From positions 2,277,501-2,341,500 of the forward strand of contig NZ_CP010796.1 of the NCBI RefSeq assembly GCF_001483965.1: a DNA stretch of 64,000 nucleotides, written 5' to 3'. Below, piece after piece: positions 25,496 to 37,597 of the stretch. The translations under genes and the position numbers were made by a program. Source of the DNA: Carnobacterium sp. CP1. GTDB lineage: Bacteria > Bacillota > Bacilli > Lactobacillales > Carnobacteriaceae. The first letter of the stretch is position 1, and each line of letters starts with the position of its first letter. A model generated the notes under the pieces. The model was not told where the DNA came from and searched no databases. It was given only the letters and a program-made list of their open reading frames with translations.

Positions 25496-26227
25496 TTATG
25501 CTTGTACTGCTTTGACACGACTAACAAATTCGTCAAACAGCTGCTGCATCTTGCGATCTTGTTTCATCATTAATTCTGGATGCCATTGAACCGCAACAAT
25601 ACTTTGTTTTGGATCAACCGCTTCAAATCCTTCAATCAGCTTGTCTTTGCTCCAAGCAACAGCTTTGAACGGTTTAGCTAATTTTTTGACAGCTTGGTGA
25701 TGGTACGTATTGACGATATACGTTTCGCCAAATATCTTGCCTAAAGAACTATCCGGATCGATCAGAATCGTATGGGCACCCGTTTCAAAATGAGTTTTTT
25801 GAATGTGCTGTACCGCTAATTCAGGGTAGTCTGAAAGATCTTGGTAAAGGGTGCCGCCGTAAGTGACGTTTAACAACTGCAATCCGCGGCAGACAGCCAA
25901 AATCGGTTTTTTTTGAGCGATAGCAGCTTCGATCAAAGCCATCTCAAAAGCATCACGAGCAGGATTAGTAGCTTCCAATTGCAAACTCGGTTCTTCATTG
26001 TATAACAGCGGAGAGACGTCTTGTCCACCGGCTAATAAAAGCCCATCAATTCGTGAAATATAATCGCTGGCATCTGCAGGAGAGCTGATTGGCAAGACTA
26101 CCGGCGTTCCTTCAGCACGGTCAATGCCGTCGACGAAGCCTTGCGGTGTATACGTAACTGGCAACCCGTTGGTTACCGCTAAATCACTTAACACATTCCC
26201 GGCTATTCCAATAAGTGGTTTCATCAT
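25496..26227 (-). CDS. Gamma-glutamyl-gamma-aminobutyrate hydrolase family protein (class I glutamine amidotransferase-like)
   Basis: A 243-residue peptidase C26 protein. The nucleophile elbow is PILAVCRGLQLLNV with catalytic Cys near residue 115, and the His-Glu pair is in VQWHPEL near the C-terminus. It begins KPLIGIAGN, and has LLLAGGQDVSPLLY. Relatives include PuuD, which hydrolyses gamma-glutamyl-GABA, but without polyamine genes nearby the substrate is uncertain. Start chosen at 26227 because AAGGA lies seven bases upstream; a longer version would include the Shine-Dalgarno. Minus strand, monocistronic. Confidence 0.88.
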   Translation of the reverse strand: MMKPLIGIAGNVLSDLAVTNGLPVTYTPQGFVDGIDRAEGTPVVLPISSPADASDYISRIDGLLLAGGQDVSPLLYNEEPSLQLEATNPARDAFEMALIEAAIAQKKPILAVCRGLQLLNVTYGGTLYQDLSDYPELAVQHIQKTHFETGAHTILIDPDSSLGKIFGETYIVNTYHHQAVKKLAKPFKAVAWSKDKLIEGFEAVDPKQSIVAVQWHPELMMKQDRKMQQLFDEFVSRVKAVQA

Positions 26228-26380
26228 TATCTTATCCTTCTTTCGCAAAAATCACTGTCTCATTCAATTGCAGCAGCTCCTAACTGAGTAGCTGCATGAA
26301 AAAGACTTTTGTCTAGTTTACCTTATTTTCAGCAGAAAAGTAAGTATCTCTCCTTATTGATTCAACTACAGCCGGTAGTG

Positions 26381-26402
26381 AAATTTTCGGTTCCGAAAAT
26401 TT
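26381..26402. repeat. 22-bp palindrome in the intergenic region before sufC
   Basis: AAATTTTCGG and CCGAAAATTT are perfect arms around TT. It lies in the 440-base gap between the divergent C26 peptidase gene and sufC, where no gene is visible. It has no T tract and could be an operator. The rest of the gap (26403-26669) shows no feature I can name. Confidence 0.5.
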
Positions 26403-26669
26403 TCTGATTAGTGCTAAAAAGGAGAGAGGTTGTCTCAAAAACAGGGAAACGTGATTTGACTGCTATTAAACCTCAAAAACATCTTGTCGGACTGTCTAGT
26501 TGAGAACAAGTAAAACCAGCTAAAAGCTTTTATTTGGAGGACATCTTTTATCCCACCCTTCATTGCGTAAAATAATCAATTGAGCTAAAATGAAAGCGAC
26601 AGAGAAAAGGTTTACTCGTTTTTGATATGAACTAAAAAATAAGAAAACAACTAAAGGAGTTTTTGGGTT

Positions 26670-27443
26670 ATGGCAGTCTTAGAAATCACTAATTTGCATG
26701 TTTCAATCGAAGAAAAAGAAATTTTAAAAGGTGTCAATATGACCATTAATACGGGCGAAATCCATGCAATCATGGGTCCGAATGGAACAGGCAAATCAAC
26801 GTTAGCAGCAGCCATCATGGGGCATCCCAGTTACGAAGTGACCGAAGGAACAATTTTTTTAGATGGGGCAAACATTTTAGACATGGCCGTCGATGAACGA
26901 GCTCGTGCCGGATTATTTTTAGGAGTCCAATACCCTAGTGAAATAGCGGGAATCACCAATGCTGAATTTATGCGGGCGGCTATCAACGCACGCAGGCCTG
27001 AAGAGGATAAAATTTCCGTGATGAATTTTATTCGGAAAATGGACGAGAAAATGGCTGTGCTGGATATGCCAGAAGAAATGGCTGAACGGTACTTAAACGA
27101 GGGGTTTTCTGGCGGAGAGAAAAAACGCAATGAAATCTTGCAATTGATGATGATTGAACCGACTTTTGCTATTTTAGACGAAATCGATTCTGGTTTAGAT
27201 ATTGATGCGTTAAAAGTTGTTTCTAAAGGCGTTAATGAAATGCGGGGGAAAGGCTTTGGAGCATTGATCATCACCCATTACCAACGCTTATTAAATTATG
27301 TCACACCGGATGTCGTACACGTGATGATGAATGGCGTAGTGGTTAAAACCGGCGGCGCAGAGTTGGCGAAACGATTAGAAGCAGAAGGCTATAAAGGCAT
27401 CCGCGATGAATTGGGCTTAGATGTTGAATTAGGTGACGAATAG
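26670..27443 (+). CDS. sufC: Fe-S cluster assembly ATPase SufC
   Basis: ABC-type ATPase of the SufBCD scaffold complex. The 257-residue protein has Walker A GPNGTGKST, signature FSGGEKKRNEILQ, Walker B FAILDEIDSGLDID and H-loop ITHYQR, all in the SufC style. It starts the sufCDSUB operon, the main Fe-S biogenesis system of Firmicutes. Shine-Dalgarno AAGGAG; 15 bases to sufD. Confidence 0.96.
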   Translation: MAVLEITNLHVSIEEKEILKGVNMTINTGEIHAIMGPNGTGKSTLAAAIMGHPSYEVTEGTIFLDGANILDMAVDERARAGLFLGVQYPSEIAGITNAEFMRAAINARRPEEDKISVMNFIRKMDEKMAVLDMPEEMAERYLNEGFSGGEKKRNEILQLMMIEPTFAILDEIDSGLDIDALKVVSKGVNEMRGKGFGALIITHYQRLLNYVTPDVVHVMMNGVVVKTGGAELAKRLEAEGYKGIRDELGLDVELGDE

Positions 27444-27458
27444 GAAGGGGGAATCAAG

Positions 27459-30416
<2,958 letters not shown>

Positions 30417-30442
30417 AAGAAGAGCGAAAGGAGTTCTTGAAC

Positions 30443-31837
30443 ATGAGCGAAGTACCAGAAACAGAAGAGTACCAATTTGGTTTCCATGACGATATCGAAT
30501 CGGTTTACACTACTGGAAAAGGGATTTCAGAAGACATTATTCGAGAAATATCTGGTCGTAAAGACGAACCGGAATGGATGCTGGATTTCCGATTGAAATC
30601 TTTCCGCCATTACGAGAGCCGGCCAATGCCGAAATGGGGTGCAGATTTATCGGAGATCGACTTTGATGAAATTACGTATTATAAAAAATCTAGCAACAAA
30701 CCGGAACGCAGCTGGGAAGATGTACCGGATAAAATCAAAGAAACCTTTGAACGCATCGGCATTCCTGAAGCAGAGCGCAAGTATTTGGCCGGTGCTGGCG
30801 CCCAATACGAATCAGAAGTCGTTTACCACAATATGAAAGAAGAATTCGAAAAAATGGGCATCGTCTTTTTAGATACGGACAGTGCCTTAAAAGAGTATCC
30901 TGAAATATTCAAAGAACATTTCGCGACTATTGTTCCCCCAACCGATAACAAATTAGCAGCTTTGAACTCGGCTGTTTGGTCAGGTGGGACGTTTATCTAT
31001 GTACCCAAAGGCGTGCGCTGTGAAGTGCCACTGCAAATGTATTTCCGCATCAATGACGAAGGTATGGGTCAATTTGAACGGACATTGATCGTAGTGGATG
31101 AAGGAGCCAGTGTCCATTATGTTGAAGGCTGTACGGCACCAACCTTTTCGTCTAGCAGTTTACATGCCGCGATCGTAGAAATCGTCGTCAAAAAAGACGC
31201 TTACTGCCGCTACACGACCATCCAAAACTGGTCTGACAATGTCTACAACCTAGTGACTAAAAGAGCCACAGTCGATGCAGGCGGTACGATGGAATGGATC
31301 GACGGCAACTTAGGCGCGAAAACCACCATGAAATACCCGAGCGTTTACTTAAACGGGAACGGAGCTCGCGGTACTATGCTGTCTATCGCGATGGCCGGTG
31401 CCGGACAAAACCAAGACACCGGAGCAAAAATGATTCACAATGCTCCCAACACATCCAGCTCAATTGTTTCCAAATCAATTGCTCATGACGGCGGAGAAGT
31501 CAACTACCGTGGACAAGTGACGTTCGGGAAAAACTCAGGCGGATCGATTTCACATATCGAATGCGACACGATCATTATGGATGATTTGTCTAAATCCGAT
31601 ACGATTCCTTTCAATGAAATCCATAACGGCAATGTGTCGCTGGAACACGAAGCTAAAGTATCCAAAATTTCCGAAGAACAACTGTACTACCTGATGAGCC
31701 GCGGTTTGACCGAAGAAGCAGCCACTGAAATGATCATCATGGGCTTCGTCGAACCCTTCTCCAAAGAACTGCCGATGGAATATGCGGTGGAATTGAATCG
31801 GTTGATTGCTTATGAGATGGAAGGGTCAGTGGGGTAA
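30443..31837 (+). CDS. sufB: Fe-S cluster assembly protein SufB
   Basis: A 464-residue SufB scaffold, the subunit on which the nascent cluster forms. It shows the N-terminal [31 protein letters not shown], the central [17 protein letters not shown] and the C-terminal [17 protein letters not shown] plus [16 protein letters not shown] 30443 has AAGGAG eight bases upstream; a TTG six bases earlier is unlikely. Last gene of the operon. Confidence 0.96.
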   Translation: MSEVPETEEYQFGFHDDIESVYTTGKGISEDIIREISGRKDEPEWMLDFRLKSFRHYESRPMPKWGADLSEIDFDEITYYKKSSNKPERSWEDVPDKIKETFERIGIPEAERKYLAGAGAQYESEVVYHNMKEEFEKMGIVFLDTDSALKEYPEIFKEHFATIVPPTDNKLAALNSAVWSGGTFIYVPKGVRCEVPLQMYFRINDEGMGQFERTLIVVDEGASVHYVEGCTAPTFSSSSLHAAIVEIVVKKDAYCRYTTIQNWSDNVYNLVTKRATVDAGGTMEWIDGNLGAKTTMKYPSVYLNGNGARGTMLSIAMAGAGQNQDTGAKMIHNAPNTSSSIVSKSIAHDGGEVNYRGQVTFGKNSGGSISHIECDTIIMDDLSKSDTIPFNEIHNGNVSLEHEAKVSKISEEQLYYLMSRGLTEEAATEMIIMGFVEPFSKELPMEYAVELNRLIAYEMEGSVG

Positions 31838-31848
31838 TAAACATAAAG

Positions 31849-31926
31849 AAACACTGTGTCAAATCAGTTTGATACAGTGTTTGTAGTAGACATCTAAGGC
31901 GGAATTTAGCTGCTGCTTTAGGTGTT
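31849..31926 (+). terminator. Two hairpins ending the suf operon
   Basis: AAACACTGTGTCAAA / TTTGATACAGTGTTT (31849-31882) has only a weak T tract; it is followed by CATCTAA / TTAGGTG (31891-31924) with T7. The second is the better terminator. The following 330 bases (31927-32212) hold only a poorly supported small frame. Confidence 0.6.
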
Positions 31927-32212
31927 TTTTTACTTTTTTTAAATTATTTGTTGCCTTTAAGCAAACAACGAGTGTATGTATTAAAAGGAAAAAGGTCTAT
32001 TATTTCTTGTTTTACTTCATCTGGAAATGATAAAGACATTCATAAAAATATTCATGTAGAACAAGAATATTTACCAATTAGTATCGTTCTCGTTGTAGGA
32101 GAAGTTATGTATGCTCACGTGATGATTCGGTTTCTTTAAAACAACCAATAGAAAGAGATGAAGGAGTGTTTATATAAGAGGAATTTTGCAGTTAAGAACG
32201 CAATTATTTACT

Positions 32213-32246
32213 TCAAAAACCCGTCAGAGATTTACTCTAACGGGTT
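32213..32246 (-). terminator. Terminator of the VOC gene
   Basis: AACCCGTCAGAG / CTCTAACGGGTT with a 5-base loop; the minus strand continues into a T run. Confidence 0.8.
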
Positions 32247-32259
32247 GAAAACTATATAT

Positions 32260-32658
32260 TTACATCGCCATCCAATTGGGTTCTAAAATGTTTCCGTCTG
32301 GATCTTCCACTTCAAGTCCGAACATTTGATCCTCGGGTATCCCCATATCTACTTTGTAAAAACCACCGCCATTGACTTTGGCTGTTTCCGCAAATTTTTT
32401 AACTGCATCAGCACTTTCCATACTGAATGCAATAAGAGAACTGCTGGTTGTTTGAGTATCTGCAATTGTTTTGTCTTTAATAAAACGGCTGTAAAATTCG
32501 TGGTTAAGCAGCATAATCCAAAAGTGATCATCCCAAACCATTGAGACAGCTTCGTCTGTTGAAAATTCTTTATTTTGAGTAAATCCTAATTTTTCATAAA
32601 ATGCAGTTGAACGTTTGAGATCAGAGACAGGAAAATTGACAAAAACCATGGTTGTCAT
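32260..32658 (-). CDS. VOC family protein (glyoxalase/bleomycin-resistance fold)
   Basis: A 132-residue protein with two beta-alpha-beta-beta-beta modules. The first runs MVFVNFPVSDLKRSTAFYEKLGF, and the second ends in FGLEVEDPDGNILEPNW, where the Glu and Asp resemble the metal-site motif. It looks like the short VOC proteins often labelled PhnB- or glyoxalase-like; enzyme activity is unknown. Minus strand, Shine-Dalgarno GGAGGA before ATG, with a terminator after it. Confidence 0.85.
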   Translation of the reverse strand: MTTMVFVNFPVSDLKRSTAFYEKLGFTQNKEFSTDEAVSMVWDDHFWIMLLNHEFYSRFIKDKTIADTQTTSSSLIAFSMESADAVKKFAETAKVNGGGFYKVDMGIPEDQMFGLEVEDPDGNILEPNWMAM

Positions 32659-32861
32659 AAAAATCCTCCGTTCTTTTCATTTTTTGGTTTTACTACGAAT
32701 ATAGCATCTCACGAGGGGATATTTTTGTCAAAAATAGTCGATTAAATTATGTTTATTATTATAAGGTTAAGCCAACTTTATGTGAGTAAGAAACGAACCC
32801 TTTTAATGGCAATAAAGCAGGTTATAGCAAAGAAAGAAAATGCGAGTTCTCTTTGAATTAT

Positions 32862-32906
32862 AAAAAGCATCCAAAGAAGTCAGTATGACTTATCTGGATG
32901 CTTTTT
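32862..32906 (-). terminator. Terminator of the ABC exporter pair
   Basis: AAAAAGCATCCA / TGGATGCTTTTT with inner AAGTCA/TGACTT pairing, downstream of the minus-strand exporter genes. Confidence 0.8.
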
Positions 32907-32938
32907 AGCTGAGTTTATCTCAGGCTCATTTTATACTA

Positions 32939-34759
32939 TTAAGCTGTTGGTGTTTGGAATTGGCTTTGATAAAGGTCAGCATAAAAGCCGTCTTGTTCTA
33001 ACAATTCGTTATGGCTGCCCGTTTCAATAATATTTCCTTTGTCCATGACTAAAATTAAATCTGCATTTTTAATAGTCGACAGACGATGAGCAATCACAAA
33101 GCTTGTTCTGTCCATCATCAAATGATCGATCGCTTGTTGAATTTTAATTTCTGTTTTAGTATCGATACTTGAAGTCGCTTCATCTAAAATCATTACTTTA
33201 GGGGCAGATAAAATGGTTCTAGCGATCGTTAACAATTGTTGTTGTCCTTGCGAGATCATATTATTTTCACTCGAAATAATGGTGTCATAACCTTCTGGCA
33301 ATGTTTTGATAAACGAATCACACTGGGCTTTTTTTGCGGCGTCTATAATTTCTTCTCTAGTTGCATCTTTCTTTCCGTAGCTGATATTTTCAGCAATGGT
33401 TCCTTCAAACAGCCAAGTATCTTGCAACACCATACCAAACTGTTTTCTTAGATCATGTCTTGTGAGTGTTTTAATATCAATCCCATCAAATAAAACAGCA
33501 CCACTATTAATTTCATAAAAACGCATCAGCAAATTTACGAGAGTTGTTTTTCCAGCACCTGTTGGACCGACGATAGCGATCGTCTTTTTGGGCTCTGCAA
33601 TAAAACTTACGTCTTTCATAATCAGCTGATTTTTATTGTAGCCAAAACTAACATGAGAAAATTCGATTTGACCAAGAGGATTATCAATCACATTAGCGTT
33701 TGCGATATCAGAAACTTCGTTTTCTTCATCTAAAACTTCATAAATACGTTCAATAGCTGCTAAACAACCTTGAAGCATATTTACGACATAAGAAGCTTCT
33801 GTAATCGGATCTGAGATTTGGTTGACGTATTGCAGAAAAGCTTGAAGCAGTCCTATCGTCATTGTTCCTTGGATCGCTAAAACAGCACCCAATAATGCAG
33901 TGCTAATATAAGCTAGTTGGGTAATGGTTCTCATGATAGGGTAGATCGCGAAATTAACAAATTGAGCCTTTTTATGAGCGGTATATTGTTCGTCAATTAA
34001 TTGATCTGCTTTTTGAATAACGTCTTCTTGCTTATTAAAAGCTTTGATAATGGTATTTCCAGAATAGTATTCTTCAGTAGCACCACTCAATTTCCCTAAG
34101 GTATACATATTGTCGCCAAATAAAGTTTGATTCTTTTTAGAAATGACTTTTGTGACAATAATGTTGATTAGAATCATGATAATAATGATCAAGGCTAATC
34201 GACCGCTAACATAAATCATTAGGCTTAACCCAACAATGACAATGATGATTGAACTAACAAATTGATTAAAACTCATGACAATAAAGGTTGATACTTTATC
34301 TGCATCTGCTGTCGTTCGACTCAACAAATCGCCCACTTGTGTTTGATCGTAAAAATTCAATGGCAGTTTATTCAGTTTATCGGTTATTTTCTTACGTAAG
34401 GTTAGACTGACCTCTTCACTGACAGAAGCTATTAAATATTCCTGAAAGTAATTGCAAATAAAAATGATACCAGAAAGCAACAGCAACAGTAGGAGAGGAC
34501 CAGTGATAGCCTCTCTAATGCTTTCCAACATTGAAGTGTCCGGCGTTTTGATAGCTTCGATTAGACCGTCAATAGCTCGGGCTGTAATTAAAGGAATCAT
34601 GACGTACGCTAATGTACCGATAACGTTCGAAATAACAGCAGGGATGGTTTTCTTTTTTTGGAGCATCAGCAGTTCGAAAAAATAACGAATCGATTTTTTT
34701 ATATCTTTTGGTTTTTCTGTGTCTACGTCTTCTAAAAGCACTTGTTCTTTTTTAGACAT
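32939..34759 (-). CDS. Heterodimeric ABC multidrug exporter subunit (LmrD-like)
   Basis: A 606-residue half-transporter: six transmembrane helices (about residues 25-330), then an ATPase domain with Walker A GPTGAGKTT, Walker B VMILDEATSSID with the catalytic Glu, and H-loop IAHRLSTI. The signature is degenerate, ISQGQQQ instead of LSGGQ. Together with the partner subunit this is the classic asymmetric pair seen in LmrCD, BmrCD and TM287/288, with one active and one weak ATP site. Exports drugs or lipophilic compounds in known cases; substrate here unknown. Start overlaps the partner stop by 8 bases. Confidence 0.9.
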   Translation of the reverse strand: MSKKEQVLLEDVDTEKPKDIKKSIRYFFELLMLQKKKTIPAVISNVIGTLAYVMIPLITARAIDGLIEAIKTPDTSMLESIREAITGPLLLLLLLSGIIFICNYFQEYLIASVSEEVSLTLRKKITDKLNKLPLNFYDQTQVGDLLSRTTADADKVSTFIVMSFNQFVSSIIIVIVGLSLMIYVSGRLALIIIIMILINIIVTKVISKKNQTLFGDNMYTLGKLSGATEEYYSGNTIIKAFNKQEDVIQKADQLIDEQYTAHKKAQFVNFAIYPIMRTITQLAYISTALLGAVLAIQGTMTIGLLQAFLQYVNQISDPITEASYVVNMLQGCLAAIERIYEVLDEENEVSDIANANVIDNPLGQIEFSHVSFGYNKNQLIMKDVSFIAEPKKTIAIVGPTGAGKTTLVNLLMRFYEINSGAVLFDGIDIKTLTRHDLRKQFGMVLQDTWLFEGTIAENISYGKKDATREEIIDAAKKAQCDSFIKTLPEGYDTIISSENNMISQGQQQLLTIARTILSAPKVMILDEATSSIDTKTEIKIQQAIDHLMMDRTSFVIAHRLSTIKNADLILVMDKGNIIETGSHNELLEQDGFYADLYQSQFQTPTA

Positions 34760-36509
34760 CTTTCTTTACCTCGCTTTCAGATAGCATATTTTGAGATCTA
34801 GCTAATTCTTGATACACAGGATTTTTTTCAATTAGTTCAGAATGGGTGCCTTTTCCAACGATTTTACCCTCATTTAATACGATGATTTTATCGGCATCAA
34901 TGATTGTACTGATTCTTTGGGCAATGATCAATGTTACAGCATCTTTTAGTTCGGGTTTTAAAGCAGCTCTAAGTTTCGCATCGGTTTTATAATCCAGTGC
35001 TGAAAAACTATCGTCAAATACATAGATGTGAGATTTCTTTATCAATGCACGAGCAATTGCCAGACGTTGCTTTTGTCCTCCTGAAAAATTTGTTCCTCCT
35101 TGAGAAACTGAAGCATTAAATTTCTTATCTTGTTCTTCTATAAAGGGTAAGGCTTGTGCAACTCGTGCAGCATGCCTTATTTCGTCAGGTGTTGCTGCTT
35201 TATTCCCATCTAAAATATTGTCCCGAATGGTTCCGCTAAATAGAAACGCTCTTTGTGGGACGTAGCTAATCAATGAACGAAGGTCTTTTTGCAAGATTTT
35301 GCTTATATCTGTACCGTGTATCAAGATACGTCCCGCTTGAATGTTATTGAAGCGCAATAGAATTTTAGCTATTGTACTTTTCCCGGAGCCTGTTCCACCA
35401 ACGATGGCTAATACTTCTCCAGTGTTAATCGAAAAATCTAAGTCTTCTAATACCGATTTGTCAGCACCTTGATAGTTAAATGTTACGTTTTCAAATGACA
35501 AGGCTGGCTGTACAGTAAAATCTACTTTTTCTACCAAATGATCCTCATCCTCAACTTCTGGTTGAAGGACCAGTACTTCCTGAAGTCTATTTAAGGAAGC
35601 TATTGCTCTTGGTATATTAAACATGATCAAAGCGGTCATGATAAATGAAGACATTGTGAGGACTGAGTATCCGATAACAGCAGTAATGGCCCCTACTTGG
35701 ATACTGTTTTCTGCAACTAAAGAACTGCCTACCCAAATAATCGGGATCATAGTCAATGAATTCAGGCTAAAGGCAACAGGTGTTAGAAAGGCAAAGTACT
35801 TATTGATTCTAATCATGTTATCAGCAAAATCATTAAAACTACCATCAACTTTATTTTTTTCAAAGTCAGCATTATCAAAGGCACGAATAATCTTTACGCC
35901 TTTAAAAAATTGTCTTACAAGCATGGTCATTTTATCCATCTTTTTCTGTATGTTATTGATAAGCCGTGTTGATTTAAACATGATCACAGTAATCACGCTT
36001 ATAAAAATAAGAATGGATACAAGAGGAATGACCGTCATAACAGGTGAAACCCGATAAGCGAGTAGTATAGAAATGATGGCCATAAATGGACTAGGCAAAA
36101 CCATTTGAAATAATGACAACGTCACTTCTTGAATATTAACAACATCACTAGACGTTCTTGTGACTAAAGAAGCCACTCCTATTTTGTTGGTATCATTTAA
36201 TGACAATTGTTGTATCTTTCTAAATAGTCTTTTACGTGTCTCTTTTCCAAAACGCGAAGCAATTTCAGATGCGTAATAACTTCCAAGTACCCCAACAACT
36301 GCTCCAACAAGGACAGTAAGCAACATTTTGATTCCAATAGAATAAACGACACTACTATTTTTTTCTAAAATTCCTTTATCAATAAGTTGAGCGATTAGAT
36401 AAGGAATAAGTAGAGTTGCTACTGATTGAAGTAAAATTAAGCTGCTTGTAACAAGGACAAGCAGTTTGTTTTTCTTTAGAAATGTAAAAAATAAACGCAT
36501 ATTGTTCAT
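34752..36509 (-). CDS. Heterodimeric ABC multidrug exporter subunit (LmrC-like)
   Basis: A 585-residue half-transporter with six N-terminal helices and an ATPase domain: Walker A GGTGSGKST, canonical signature FSGGQKQRLAIARAL, but Walker B reads YVFDDSFSALD, with Asp where the catalytic Glu should be. The switch is Gln (IAQRIST) in place of His. These substitutions mark the degenerate-site subunit of a heterodimeric exporter and pair well with the intact Walker B of the next subunit. First gene of the minus-strand unit, read from a MerR-type promoter at 36616-36646 and divergent from its regulator. Confidence 0.9.
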   Translation of the reverse strand: MNNMRLFFTFLKKNKLLVLVTSSLILLQSVATLLIPYLIAQLIDKGILEKNSSVVYSIGIKMLLTVLVGAVVGVLGSYYASEIASRFGKETRKRLFRKIQQLSLNDTNKIGVASLVTRTSSDVVNIQEVTLSLFQMVLPSPFMAIISILLAYRVSPVMTVIPLVSILIFISVITVIMFKSTRLINNIQKKMDKMTMLVRQFFKGVKIIRAFDNADFEKNKVDGSFNDFADNMIRINKYFAFLTPVAFSLNSLTMIPIIWVGSSLVAENSIQVGAITAVIGYSVLTMSSFIMTALIMFNIPRAIASLNRLQEVLVLQPEVEDEDHLVEKVDFTVQPALSFENVTFNYQGADKSVLEDLDFSINTGEVLAIVGGTGSGKSTIAKILLRFNNIQAGRILIHGTDISKILQKDLRSLISYVPQRAFLFSGTIRDNILDGNKAATPDEIRHAARVAQALPFIEEQDKKFNASVSQGGTNFSGGQKQRLAIARALIKKSHIYVFDDSFSALDYKTDAKLRAALKPELKDAVTLIIAQRISTIIDADKIIVLNEGKIVGKGTHSELIEKNPVYQELARSQNMLSESEVKKDV

Positions 36510-36594
36510 GTCTCCCTTTTAGTTATATGACTAAACTTAGCACCGAGTTTAGAATAAGATCGTTTCAATAAGGTATAGGATAGTTCTCTACACT

Positions 36595-36623
36595 TTGAAA
36601 TTAGCGAATAATAGCAGTATAAT
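36595..36623 (+). promoter_or_regulatory. Promoter of the MerR gene
   Basis: TTGAAA (36595-36600), 17-bp spacer, TATAAT (36618-36623). It overlaps the -10 box of the divergent exporter promoter, and its start point would lie inside the dyad, which suits autoregulation. Confidence 0.7.
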
Positions 36624-36646
36624 CTGTATAGCTACTATACAGTCAA
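36616..36646 (-). promoter_or_regulatory. MerR-type promoter and dyad of the ABC exporter
   Basis: On the minus strand TTGACT (36646-36641), a 19-bp spacer, then TATACT (36621-36616). The spacer holds the perfect dyad CTGTATAG-CTA-CTATACAG (36624-36642). Long 19-20 bp spacers with a dyad between -35 and -10 are the hallmark of promoters activated by MerR proteins, which twist the DNA to align the boxes. The MerR gene is the divergent neighbour. Confidence 0.85.
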
Positions 36647-36687
36647 GCTTTATTTTTATAAACGATGCACGAATAGAGAGGAACATT

Positions 36688-37500
36688 ATGAAAAAGGAAT
36701 ACTTAACCATTAGTCAGTTTTCAGCTTTATCCGGAATTAGTCGGAAAAATCTTATTTATTATGATAAAATCAATTTGTTTTCACCTAAAATGGTTTCAGA
36801 AAAAGGGTATAGACTGTATGAGGAAAATCAATTAGATACCATTAGTGTGATTTGGATTTTGAGAGAATTAGGAAAATCAATTAAAGAAATAAAAATTTAT
36901 TTACAAGAACGAACTCCAGAAAAAATGCTGTCACTGTTTCAAGAAGAACAAGAACAAATTGACAAAAAAATTAGAACATTAAAGCAATACAAAGACATGC
37001 TGAAAAAAAGAATAGAGTTAACAAAACAGGCGGATTTAATTACGATAGGAAAGATTACTTTTATTCAGCAAGAAAAAGAGTCCATACTAATTAGTGAAAA
37101 AATAAACCAAAATTACAATGAAGCCCTTGTTAATTTTTATTCGATTATTGAACAGCAAGATATTGTCCAAGGTTATCCAATAGGAGCTATTGTTGGGAAA
37201 AACGAATTGAGCGACGGGCAGTTTACAAATTTTAGTTACTTCTATATAAATAAATTTGCTGAAGATAAAAATCTTTTAAGCATTAAACCAGAAGGAACAT
37301 ATGCGGTTATGTATGACTACTGTGATTACAATAAAACGGAAAAACTGTATCGAAAAATGTTGGATGAACTAGCAAAGAATGGCTATGAAGTTGATGGGGA
37401 TGCCTATGAGGAATACATCATTGATGAAGTTGCAGAAAAAAACCCCGATCAGTATTTGGTTAAGGTAATGATTAAAGTAAAAAAAATGACAATCGGATAA
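36688..37500 (+). CDS. MerR family transcriptional regulator with effector-binding domain
   Basis: A 270-residue regulator. Residues about 4-72 form the MerR winged helix (YLTISQFSALSGISRKNLIYYDKINLF, then EKGYRLYEENQ and RELGKSIKEI), followed by a coiled dimer helix (about 80-120) and a C-terminal GyrI-like effector domain (about 125-270), as in BltR/BmrR-type drug sensors. The frame is open from 36595 but ATG 36688 has GAGAGG upstream and gives the family start. It very likely activates the divergent exporter genes through the 19-bp-spacer promoter between them; the inducer is unknown. Confidence 0.9.
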   Translation: MKKEYLTISQFSALSGISRKNLIYYDKINLFSPKMVSEKGYRLYEENQLDTISVIWILRELGKSIKEIKIYLQERTPEKMLSLFQEEQEQIDKKIRTLKQYKDMLKKRIELTKQADLITIGKITFIQQEKESILISEKINQNYNEALVNFYSIIEQQDIVQGYPIGAIVGKNELSDGQFTNFSYFYINKFAEDKNLLSIKPEGTYAVMYDYCDYNKTEKLYRKMLDELAKNGYEVDGDAYEEYIIDEVAEKNPDQYLVKVMIKVKKMTIG

Positions 37501-37550
37501 ATAATTTCAGCATCTATTGATTAGAAAGAAAAATCAGCAGAGCAAAATAA

Positions 37551-37595
37551 AAAAGCTAGAAACACAGACTAAAAGTGTTTTTAGCTTTCTTTTAT
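37551..37595. terminator. Bidirectional terminator between MerR and Asp-box genes
   Basis: AAAAGCTAGAAACAC / GTGTTTTTAGCTTTT stem; T-rich on both strands. Confidence 0.7.
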
Positions 37596-37597
37596 AT

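Noticed and set aside
26403-26560. Possible end of an insertion sequence (GAGGTTGTCTCAAAA-like string at about 26427)
   Set aside because: No matching inverted end, target duplication or transposase remnant could be found in the gap.
31948-32139. Possible 63-codon gene after sufB
   Set aside because: No Shine-Dalgarno, no recognisable family, and AT-rich composition unlike neighbours. It may be a decayed fragment, but nothing supports it.
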